Of a stretch of DNA of 64,000 bases, positions 1-11,900 are shown one piece after another. The notes below the pieces were generated by a model. It was not told the origin of the DNA. It saw only the letters and a program-made list of their open reading frames with translations, and ran no database searches. The translations under genes and the position numbers were made by a program. Source of the DNA: Xestospongia bergquistia (taxonomy: Eukaryota > Porifera > Demospongiae > Haplosclerida > Petrosiidae); contig OZ014423.1 in the NCBI GenBank assembly GCA_963965975.1, positions 6,040,301-6,104,300 of the forward strand, read 5' to 3'. The stretch's first letter is position 1; every line of letters begins with the position of its first letter.

Positions 1-3000
1 AAATAAAGCACTTAGTAGCACTAGTACATATTTCCAATACTTGAAGCTGTTCAAGGTCTGCAGCATTAAGGTGTATCTCCATTTGCAAACCATAATTAGA
101 ATTTATATGGATATTATCAACACTTGTTGAAGTGACAGTATATCCATTTCCCGATGGTTCATCATAGAGAGTGATTTCAGTAGGTGTTAGATAGCTCTCT
201 TGCACTACCTCATCAAATGTAAGAACAATTTGTTCATCATGAAGGTCAAAGTTAAAGCCAAGAAGAACTGGACCATGAGTGTCATTAGTGAAGGTCGATA
301 CAGGGATAGCTTCGATATTTTGAACACGATCAATGTTATTGCCATTCATATCTCTTACAGCATAGTTAAGAATAGCCATATAAACTTCAGATTGTGTGTG
401 AGCAATAAAAAGTCTTTTCAATCTGTTTAAATCTGCATCTCTAGTATTATTACGAAGAGTGAAGGACACAAAGCGTCCATCAGAGAATTCAGAAGTATAA
501 ACATTGTCTAAAACTTCTCGACTACCAGCACTTGGATTTCCATCATAACGCTGCAATTCAATATGAGCAGCATTGAGTGTACTTGCATCAATTGGTTCAT
601 TAAAAGACATTGTAAGGTTACCATTGTCCATGTCCAAGTCAAATGATACAAGCTTTGGCAAAGTAGTATCTGGTACTTGTGTGCCACCTAGAGCAGTGGT
701 ATTTGTGATTGCACGATTTGGATTACCAGAAAGATCCTTAATGGTACCAGAAGGTATTGATATAAACGTTGTAGCACTGCTGACAGCAAGTGTAGAATCT
801 AGCTTCAAATCATCTAGATCATCTTCTGAAAGTGAAATTGTCACAACATTTCCAAGAATGGTGGCATTGTTAGTGCTACTTAATGTAAGAGACATGTTAG
901 AGCTATTCTCTTTGTTCTGGATAGTAATAGAAGTAAACTTAATGGTATCAAGGTCTGTTGGCTCATTGAAAGTTAATAACAGCCTACCTGAGTCAATATC
1001 AAGAGTAAAACTATCAAGAGTTGGTGAAGCAAGGTCAAGAGTGATGTTTTGAACTTGTAGTGGATTGGTTGTATTAATTTCTGAACTACTTAAACCAACC
1101 ATATCGACTGCAGCCTCATTTGCTACTGAAAGAAATGTAGTTGTTGTACTATTACCAAGAGGGAAATTTGCTCTGATATCATCAAGGTGGTCACTGCTAA
1201 GAATGATTTCCACACGTGAACTGTTTGTGGTTGTTCGTATAGTACCATTAGCAGCTGATACAGTCAATGCTGAATTACTACCAGCAATAAGAGTGTAATC
1301 AGAGACATTGATGGAAGATATTTTGACAGTTTCATCAAAAATTAAAAGAAGAATGAAACCACCCTGACCCAAAGGGGGTGGTTGCAATTCAAAAGCTTTT
1401 AAAGTTGGTGGTGTGGTGTCAGGAGTGAATGTAGTAACTTTGACATTATCAACTGCTTTAATCTTGTTGTCTTGGCCATCACTGAGACCTCCCTCAAGTA
1501 TATCAAGATATGTTGTCTCATTAGATGTAGCAACTCTAAATTGAGCCTTAAGACGATTGAGATCATCATCAGAGAGTTGTATACTTATATCAAAGTTTGT
1601 TGTCTTGTTACTGAGAAATGTACCACCAGTCAAGGTAATAGGGAAAGAATCAGAGCCATCATGAAATGTGAATGATCCAGGTATAAACGTATCTCCATTT
1701 ACTGTTTCACTAAATGAAAGGACTAATAATCCATTGTCCATATCAAGATCAAAACCATCAAGATCAGCACCAGTAGTGTCTGGTGTGATACTGTTAGCTT
1801 CAATTCCAGTCACTGTACGACCTACAATGTCATTTCCGGCAATGTCCTCAACTGCTCCAGATTGAAATCCTAACCAAGCATTGTTTCGTATGTCAGCTAG
1901 ATTGTCTGTGTCTTTTAACTGTTGAGCAACTACATTATCAAGGGTTACTGTCACAATATGACTGTTGTTTCCCTGGACTGTACCTTTAAGTGTGAGGTTT
2001 TCTGTAGAAGAATCAAATGTCTCATCATTGTAGAGAGTGAATTGAGAAAAATTGAGACTAGAGATATCAACTGGCTCACTAAAAGTGAGTTTAAATGTAT
2101 CTGTAGAAAAGTCAATGTTGAATTCTGTCAGAGTTGGAGGAGTTGTATCAGGAGTTACTTCAGAAGCTTGTTTTATAGTAGCAGTGGCTGGTTGACCAAC
2201 CATGTCATCAACAGCATTATTACCAGCTGTGAGATAAGTGTTGTTAATGTTTTCAGCTAGACCAGTCTCAAGGATGATGTCAAAAAAGTCTGTTTCAGTT
2301 AATGTGATGGTAATGTCAGGTGCTATAATTGAAGTAGTAAATGTTCCTCCAGTTAACTCCTTCAATAGGGTTGGAGAGGGTGTACCATCATCTTGAATAA
2401 TGAACTTTGTAGGATCTAAAGTGGAAAATCTGACGGTTTCATCGAATGTAATTGAGAGGGTGCCAGCATCAAGATCAAAGGTGAAGCTTTCTAATCTTGG
2501 AGAGGTGGTGTCATCAATATACTCTTCAAATATCACAGCTGCTACAGGGTCAGATACATTACCACCAGTAGTTGTTAAAATGTCAATGCCTGCAACATCT
2601 TTAAAAGCACCTCCAATTAAACGTAAGTATGAGTTAGACCTTTCAGTACCAATATGAACATTGGCCTTGAGGTTGTTGAGGTCAGTTTTAGATATGGATA
2701 TAGTAAGAACAGTATTACTATCACTAGCAGTCACAGTTCCACCTGTCAACTCAAAGACTCGACTATCGTCAGTTTCATTCTCTCGTATTTGAATGTTAGA
2801 GAAAGTAATTTGAGAAGTGTCTATTGGTTCATCAAATGTCAATATTATTTGGCCAGAATCTAGATCGAGTGTTCTTCTTTCAAGAACTGGTGGAACAGTG
2901 TCCACTATAAACTCACGTACTTTAATGCCTTCAGTAACAGCAATAATGTCTTCATTTCGAATATCATCAAATGCTGCAGCTTGAATGGTAATGTAAGTAT

Positions 3001-5033
3001 TATTTTCATTGGTAGCTACATAGGCAGCTGCCTTTAACTTCTGTTCATCGCTATCAGTGAGATCAATAGTGATAACTGTGTTATCATTGCCAGTTAGAGG
3101 AGTTACACCTTCAACGACATAGGTAGTATCTGAAATTGATGTGTTTAAAATTTCAATCCTGTTCCCTTTATAGGTGCTAATTTTGATGACATCATTAAAA
3201 GTGAGAATGAGACGCCCAATATTCATATCCAATGTGAAGTTGGTTAGAGTAGCAGAAGTTGTATCTTCAATGATGTTAGTTACAGTAACTTGTTGTTGAA
3301 AGTTGGTATTTCTTCGAATGTCTTCAAAACCAGATGAAGAAACATTAAGGAATGTGTTGCTAGTATTGACACCAATAGAGTCATCTGTCTTTACATCTGT
3401 TAAAGTTTGACCATCTAACTGAAGAGTGATAGAAAGAACTTTTGCATTATCAGTAGCACTAATTTTGCTCTTATTAAGATTCAATTGGACATTGTCTTTA
3501 TTGTGAAGAGTGAAGCTATTTAGAGAAATAGAGCTTTTAAAGACAGGCTCGGAAAAGGTAATAATTAAAGCATTAGCATCAAGATCCAAAGAGAATGAGT
3601 CAATCTCTGGTCCAGTGGTATCATTGATATAAGTAGAGACCGGCTTAGCTGTACCAGACTCAATAGCCACTACCTTATTTGGTGTCATAGCAAGGTCAGT
3701 TGCTGTAGCATTAGTAATTGAGATATATGTATCACTACCTGAAGTTGTAAAATCCAAAAGCTTAAGCTCATTTGCATCGCCATTAAGCTGCAGTATTATG
3801 ACTACTGCATCATTTGAAGGCACTGTTGTGTCTGATGTTAAAGTATATGTTGTACCTCCATCAGCAGCAGATTGTAAAGTAATGCCAGTCTCATCAAAGG
3901 TTGAAGCTTTAACAGGCTCATCAAAGCTAAGCGTAAGCGTGTCATCAGAAAGATTAAGATCAAATGATGTAAGCTTAGGTCGTGTGGTGTCAAAAACAAA
4001 ATCATCCAACTGATGCTCAATTACATTAGTAGAATCATAGTCTTCTATAGCATTTGCAGTGTCTCTAGCCTGCGTGTCAAACAAATCTTCTACAAACCCA
4101 GCCTTGTAGTTAGGCACACAGTCAGTAGTACCAGTGCAGAGACCACTGATAAGCTTGATCTGATTGAGGTCTTCAGTAGTAATACAAAAAGATATCTTTT
4201 TGCCATTGGTACAGTTGCATGAAGCGTCACACACTCCACCTGTTAGAGTGTACTGTGGAGCACTATCTGGGACAGAGAAATCACTTTGAAAGGTAAGCTG
4301 GGAGTAATTTAGCGAGGAGACATTTACTACCTCAGTGAAAGAGAAAGTAAGCAAGCCATAATCCATATCAAACTCCACAAAGCTACTCAAAGATGGAGGA
4401 GTGCCATCAGGGATGAATTCATTGATTAGAACTCCAGTGTTGTTTACAAATTCAATACCACTAGCACTAACTCCATTTCCTGATTCAAAGAAGACTTTAG
4501 ATAATGTAAGTTCTGATGAGTTTATATCAGGACTTCGAAAGTGAAGTTGAGCATCTTCACTGAGAGAACACGTGATAGTATTACTACTTTGCGTGCCATT
4601 GCCAATTAATGCTTCTGCAGTAGAAATATCATCATCTGGCAAACCTACCTTTATCTTTGTGCAGTCTACATTTAGTCCACTATCAAGTGGAGGACTACTC
4701 ATAAAAGTTAGAGTCAACTCTCCAGAATCAAAGTCAAGTCTAAACATATCAGGTACTGGTTGAGCATCTATAAAAAATTGAATCTTCTTAGTCGAATATC
4801 ACGTGAGTTACCATGCATTGACCATACTCACAATATTAAAAAATATAACAATTTCTATATATATTATAATGTTTATATCATTACAGTAATGATTATTCTC
4901 ATTATGCATACATATCACAAAGCAAATTAGAAGTTACAAGAACTCCTCCATTAAATGCATATATAAATAATTAAATAATTAATAACTCACAGATAGTGCT
5001 CAGGCTGGTAGCTAATAGCACAATCAGGATCAT
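1..5033 (-). CDS. Giant secreted Ig-like repeat protein, 5' part only (runs off left edge)
   Basis: Two exons are visible on the minus strand: 5033-4991 and 4767-1. I read the second exon codon by codon and found no stop to the window edge, about 1,600 residues in all. Exon 1 encodes MILIVLLATSLSTI; the split codon and exon 2 continue YAQPVPDM, so a signal peptide with likely cleavage after Y-A spans the splice junction. The donor is GTGAGT and the acceptor TTTATAG. About 13 units of the same repeat as the downstream giant gene follow. The first unit is divergent. The second has the F-x-x-F-D start (FVEFDMDYG) and seven or more cysteines, the fourth has F-S-E-P-V and the fifth F-N-D-V. The role is unknown; a secreted, N-glycosylated extracellular structural or adhesion protein is inferred. 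The C-terminus lies outside the window, so total length and any membrane anchor are unknown. Confidence 0.88.
4768..4990 (-). other. Intron between signal-peptide exon and repeat exon of the left giant gene
   Basis: This is a 223-nt AT-rich stretch bounded on the minus strand by GTGAGTT at 4990 and TTTATAG ending at 4768. Removing it joins a phase-1 codon (T|AT, Tyr) and produces a well-formed signal peptide running straight into the first repeat. The result keeps a 4.77-kb reading frame intact, which is the main support for the model. Confidence 0.8.
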
Positions 5034-5925
5034 GCTGTTACGGTGCAGTCTAAAGTAATAAAGAAAACCTGTTTTGAAAGACCTGACCACAGTTATGTTA
5101 AAACAGCTGATCATCAGCTGCAGTAATAACATTTACATTACAATATTTATCATACCGTTGCTGGTCTCCCATCATGCCTGAGGCACTCTAAAGGGAGCAA
5201 CTGCAAAAGGGGGTGGATTGTACACAGTCAAGTACTGTGCAAATATCACAGGTGAAGTAAAGTGATGTAGGAATCACAAACTGCAGTAATAAAGTTGCTT
5301 CAATCGAAATAGACGAACAGAAGACGATCAAAAGGACTCTGAGGCCTTCTTTCTGAATATCCACCCCGTTTACGAGTAGAAATAGTGGGCAAGTCTTGCA
5401 AAACGTGATATCCAGATAAATATCTGTTGTTCAATATTTCTATGGAAACATTGCCAAACAGAGGGTGGATTATGTATTGAGCATGCGCAGAACCGTGAAT
5501 AATAGAATTCATAGTTGAACTAAGCAACTATTCAGCCCACCTTCTTCCAGAGAAGAAACAAGATTTTTTATCATTTAGGAGAAAAGGCAATAAAAGTCGA
5601 CAAAGAAGGTCTGCATTTTAAATATTATAGTAATAATTTTGCAAACCACTCCTCCTTTGAGTAGCAGTATGCAAACCAAGTGTTAGGAGGTTAGTTACTA
5701 CTAATTTTGAACTATTTTAAGGCTCTATATACATATATATGTAATTTACTTATTGTATAAGGACAATAGGTTTAGATGAAATCTAGTGTACCTATCACTT
5801 GTTGCTATGCATGATTTAACCCTTTAAAGAAATTTTTTTCCTATTTTGCATATTTTGCACTGCTGCTTACATGCAATAAACGTTTTTCTCGTGCCCTAGA
5901 CAAAACAAGATAAGTTTGCGAAATT
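5034..5925. promoter_or_regulatory. Head-to-head intergenic region, probable bidirectional promoter
   Basis: These 892 bp separate the divergent start codons of the two giant repeat genes, so both 5' UTRs and promoters must lie here unless there are further upstream exons. I see no convincing TATA box close to either start. There is an alternating TATATACATATATATG tract near 5727-5743 and an NRF-1-like site at 5478-5489. The short reading frames here have no recognisable content and are treated as chance. Confidence 0.5.
5478..5489. promoter_or_regulatory. NRF-1-like palindromic site
   Basis: TGAGCATGCGCA matches 11 of 12 positions of the metazoan NRF-1 consensus YGCGCAYGCGCR. It sits roughly mid-way between two divergent start codons. 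Binding is inferred only; a single 11/12 match can occur by chance. Confidence 0.35.
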
Positions 5926-8900
5926 ATGGGGTTTTATTTTATATTTCTTTTCCTGTTTGTCGTGGATTTTGGCCAAGGGCAGGATCCAAATCTCTCTGAT
6001 GAGATTGTAGTTCAACTTGGCAACAAAGACCTTGATGCTATTAAAAGTGCTGCAATATGCAATGACAATGACGGCATAGATTGCTTCTTGTCCTTTCTTA
6101 AAGATGCTATTAGAGATGCTATGAACAACAGAATTGAGGTAGAAACAGATGGCATACAAGTTACAAACTTTACTCCTGATGAAACATCTCCAGAACTAAT
6201 ACAGTTTGTACTATTTGACATGGATGAAGGTGCCATTATTCTTAGCTTCAATGAGGTTATACAGACTGATTCAGCTAATTATTCAGCTATTACACTCCAG
6301 TCAGCTTTTGATGATGAAGGTGACAAATACACTTTGATGGATAATATCACTATATTAAGCAACGATGAACATGCAACTTTGCTTAACTTCACTCTCCATG
6401 TCAATGACCTTAATGAGTTAAAACGAATTAACTCTATTTGTGTCTCCAAGGGAAGCTGTTGGATTCGATTTACCATGTACTTTGTTATGGATGTGGGAGG
6501 GAACTTTGTCACTGCTGTTGTTACAGGTGACAATAGATTTCAGAGACAACGGGCTACAGACTTTGTTGGTGATGAGACCTCTCCTACTTTGGAATCCTTC
6601 ACAGTAGACTTTGATCAGAACCATATAACCTTTTATTTTGATGAAACAGTGGAGCGCAATAATATTGACTTTGATGTCATCACCTTTACTTCTTCAAATG
6701 AGTCTATATCTGTCAATTATACACTTACTGATGCTGTTCATTTATCTACAGATGATGGGCCATCATTCACTTTTGAAATGGTTGAATCTGACACCATCAA
6801 ACTGAAGGCTCTTGATGGCCTCTTCAATAATGAAAATGATACCTTCATTGTCTTTCCCAATAGCCTGATTGTTGACAAATTTAATAACCCAATTAATGCA
6901 CGTGTGGCTGGCATAAATGCTCTAAGAGTTTCTGAATTTTTACAAGATAAAACACAGCCTTTTTTAGATGTTTTTGATGAATTAGATATGAATGATGACA
7001 AAATGACCATCACATTTAATGAGCCTGTAGATATAAGCTATTTGAACTACTCAGCAATTGTCATCAAATCTTCCATGCTATCTAATGCTACTGAAGTGCG
7101 TCTCACTGGATCAGCTGGTGTCAGATATACTTCCAGCGATAAACTTTCCATTGAAATTCTTTTTAATAGTGAAGATATTCGTACATTAAAGCTACAACCC
7201 ATTATAGCTACTGACCGTAGCAACAGCTTTGTAGTTCTAGAGCATGGAGCAATCTATGATGTATTTGACAATCCTAATATTGAAACCATAACACCTAAGC
7301 AAGTAGTAGAGCACATTGAAGATAGCAATGGTCCTGAATTGGAGTCATTCATTTTGGATCTTGATGCTAAGACTCTACAACTCAACTTTTCAGATATTGT
7401 CAATGTTGTAACTTTGCGTACATCTGAAATAAGCTTTCAACCTCAATTTACTCTGACTGATGGTGACCCTACTGTACAACTAACGGATGTACCTAGTAGC
7501 AGTGAGAATGGCTTTGTTGTTCTAATAAATCTTGATAGTAATGACGTTAATAATCTCAATATGTATCCAGGTCTTGCTACTAATGTTAACAATACTTATA
7601 TATCTATGACTGCTGATGCCATAGATGATGTTTATGCTGCCAATGTTATATCTGTCACTCCTTCTATGGCCTTACGTGCAAGTGCTGTCATACCAGATCG
7701 TATTCGTCCAGAAATAAACTCTTTTGCTCTTGACTTTAACACTGAAATTTTAATGCTTAACTTCTCTGAGACAGTCAATATCGAGTCTCTTGATGTCACT
7801 CAAATTACTGTTCAAAACAGAGCATCCTCTGCTGCTAGTGCAGTGACACTCAGTGGTGGTATTATCCTCTCTAGTCAATATGCCACCTCAGTCAATATTA
7901 TACTTACCAGAGAAGACTTAAATGACATCAAGACAATAACTGATCTTGCAATTAGCAAAGCATCGACTTATCTCAGCATAACCAACTCTACATTTCGAGA
8001 TAGCAACAATAACCCTTCTGTTGAGATACCAGCTAGTAATGCTAAGCCAGTCAATGTATTTAGCCAGGATGAAACAGCACCCATTTTCCAATCAGCGACT
8101 TTTGATCTTAATGAAGGAGTGATAACATTGACATTTGATGAAACTGTCAATGCATCAACTTTTAATCCTTCAGAGATTCAGATTCAGAGTGGCTCTACTC
8201 ATCCTGCTAGTTACTATAGGCTCACAGGTGGCAATAGGTCTACTGATATCTTGCCTATCATCAATGTTACTATTACTACTGAAGATCTTAATGCTATCAA
8301 AGAAATCTTAACGCTAGCTACCTCTCGTAATAACACCTACATAACTCTCAGCAATTCTGTAGTTCTTGATATGAATGAAGTCTCATTCAGTAATACATCA
8401 GCTTTACAAGTTCTAAAATACACAGAAGACTCTACAGACCCAAAATTACTCTCTTTTACAATGGATCTTAATGTAGGTCTGATAAACTTAACTTTCTCTG
8501 AGACTGTGGATTCAACAAGTCTTGACATCAACACTATTCTTCTGTTAGAAGGTCCCAATACCACCAATGCTACCAATGTTAGTGTCACTTATTATCTCAC
8601 GTCAGGAGAATATCCTCTTGGAAGTCAAACTTTCAGTTCTAATTCAACTCTGATTACTGTGTCACTGGGTAGTATTGATCTGAATGAAATCAAACGATTA
8701 ACTGACTTGGCTACAGATGAAACTAATGCTTACATTTCAATCAGCGACTTGACTATTGTAGATATGAATAACAACTCTGTAATTCCTATAACTATTGAAG
8801 AACCATTAAGAGCAGATCTTGTTGAGCCTGATATTACAAACCCACAGCTAGAAGAGTTTTCATTCGATTTGAATGAGGGACTACTATATCTGACATTCTC

Positions 8901-11900
8901 AGAGACAGTAAATGCATCATCACTTAACATTCAAGCGATAAATTTTGAAGATGATATGAACATTTTATCAGGTGCTAAGTACACTCTGATGACAAGCACT
9001 GGGCAGGAAAATGATTCAGTTATTATTGTTGTTACTCTTAGTGACAAGGATTTGAACAGAATTAAGTTCCAATCCAACTTAGCCACATACTTCAACAATA
9101 CATTTTTAGCTATTAGCAATAATGGTGTTAAGGACATGAACAACAACCAATATATAGATGGTAATATAATCTTTCCAGTGATGCCTCTCACTCCAGATAC
9201 CACTGATCCCAAAATAGTGGACTTCAGCTTAGATCTGAATACAGCCATCCTCTCTTTGACATTTTCAGAAGCTGTAAATTCAAGTACTCTAAATATCTCA
9301 GCTATAACACTTCAGAATGCTGGTAGTGGTCCAACAAAAAGTTTCTCTTTGACTGGAGGGAATATATCAGGCACAAATGACATATATGGCCATCCACCAG
9401 TTGTAGACATTATGTTACTTACAGCTGACCTCAATGAAATTAAAAAAATTGAAGAGTTAGCTGAAAGCAATGAAACAACATTCCTGTCTATACAAGATAA
9501 TTCTGTTCTTGACTTAGCATTTGTGCCAAATGCACTTGAAGGTATTGGTACAGACTTTGCTCAAACAGTAAGTGAATATGATGAAGATGTTACCTCTCCA
9601 ATCCTAGTAGCTTTCTACCTTAACTTGACCAGTGAAACGTTACTTTTAGTCTTTGATGAAACTGTAAATCGGCTCACTCTGAACATCTCTGAAATCCAAT
9701 TCCAATCTGAGAGAGATTCTTCAGTAATAGACACCGTTATTGTATCACTAAACAACAGCTATATAATCTCAATGGAGAATGGCATTCAAGTTCTCTTGAG
9801 ACTTAGCCAAAGTGATCTCAATGCAATCAAACTAGAACCACTTCTATGTACAAAAGAAGCAAATTGTTATATTTCACTTTCTAATTCAACTATAATGGAT
9901 ATGAATGAAAACAATCTACAGGAAATTGATAGCTCTGCTGCTAAAATAGCACAAGTTTTAGCTGAAGACACTACAGAGCCTGAGCTAGTCAGTTCTACAC
10001 TTGACATGGATGCTGGTTCTCTTCTACTTTCCTTCTCAGAACCTGTGAATGTATCCTCACTCCAGATTAAGAACATTGTTCTGTTGGCTTACCCAGGAGC
10101 TAATGAAACTTACTTGATGCATCAGTTAACACCAGGTCTATATCCACAACAGACTGCTACCACTAGTGAGAACGGCCTGGAAATTTTCCTCAGTTTTGGT
10201 ACTAATGACCTTTACCAGATTCAGATGAAGTATTTGTTAGCTACAGAGAAAGCAAACAGTTATGTGTCTGTTACTGAAGCTTCTGTTTTAGATATGAATA
10301 ACAATAATCTAACTGGAATACCAGAAAATGAAGCAGAAATTATTACGAAGTACATTGATGATATTACTCCTCCAGAACTACTTGATTTAACTTTGGATCT
10401 CAACAGTGGTGTTATCTCCTTCACTTTTGATGAAACTGTCAATGCCAGTTCATTACTTCCTAATCTCTTAGCTCTTCGTTCAACTGAAAATGTCACCAAT
10501 CCAACAATCTTTGTCTCTGAAACCACAGAACTACCTGAGCATCACTGGCCTATTATAAATATCACTCTAATTAAGATGAACTTAGATGAACTAAAAGTAG
10601 AAGAAAGTCTTGGTACAAGCATTGACAACACATATGTTCATTTTATGGCAGGTGCTATTCAAGATCTTGCAAAGTCTACTTCTGGTAATGCTTTACTGGC
10701 GACCACCATGCAAGCTTCAGCAGTTTTTCCTGATATCACTTCACCAGAAATTCTTTCTTTCTCTGTGAATCTCAATGCATCTACTCTTACCTTCTTTTTC
10801 TCCGAACCAATTGATGTCAGTGAAATTTCTTACACAAACATAACTTTACAAAATGCTGCTGATAATATAACAGAGACGTACCAATTAACAAATGGCTCAA
10901 CACCTAGCATGGATGGACTTCAAGTCATCATTCGTGTATCTCTTTATGACCTTAATGAAATCAAGAAGCTAGAAGATCTATTTGTTTCTGCAGATACTTC
11001 TTTTGTTCAGTTTACTAAATATGCTTTTCAAGATATGTCAGGAAATCCAGTGGTGCCAAGACCACCTGACAATCCTTTGAATGCATTTCAGTTCTTTAAT
11101 GACACAACAAGGCCCTATTTGGATGAGTTTCATCTTGATATGAACACTGGTATAGTAACACTGATATTTACTGAAACTGTTAACACCACTAGTATTGATT
11201 TCACTAGTATTACCCTCTCACAAAATTCTACTTTAGATATTGGAAACATGTATACACTTCAGGGAGGTTTTCTCTTATCTGAAAATAGTAGTACTCATGT
11301 TCAATTTGCTTTAACAGAGTATGATCTCAATGAGCTAAAACGACTAGAAATTGGTTTGTCATCAGTTACAGCTCATATCACAGTTTTAGAAGACACTATC
11401 CAGGATATGACTGGTAATTCTGTTGTAGCTGTTGAAGGAGTTCAGGTCACTGTGTTTGAGAATGATTCAACATCTCCCACATTAGAGCAATTTGATTTGG
11501 ATATGAGTAATGAAACACTCACTCTATACTTTTCAGAAACAGTTCGTGCTTATACTATTGATATCACAGAGTTTGTCTTACAAGACTCTTTAGGAAACAC
11601 TTTCTATAATTTATCAGATTTGAGCATGCCCTCCAGTTATGACTCAACCATCATTACTATATCACTTAGTACTTCAGATCTTAATGCCATAAAACTATTA
11701 ACAGACTTAGCTACAGAAAAAGGCAACACCTATCTCTCTTATTCTTCTGACTCCATTCTTGATATGATAGGTAATCCTGTGGTAAACAGGTCTGTTTTTT
11801 CTCCACTTCAAGTAAACAATTACACTGAGGACTTAGTTGCTCCTGAACTTTTATCTTTCAGCCTTGATCTCACCAATGACACTCTCACATTGACATTTTC

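Noticed and set aside
1-4770. Many short plus-strand reading frames (up to about 160 codons)
   Set aside because: They lie antisense to a minus-strand frame that is open for 4.77 kb and encodes the conserved repeat; they are shadows.
5300-5527. Minus-strand frame of 75 codons between the giant genes
   Set aside because: No recognisable content, no signal or domain, and it lies in the expected promoter and 5' UTR region.
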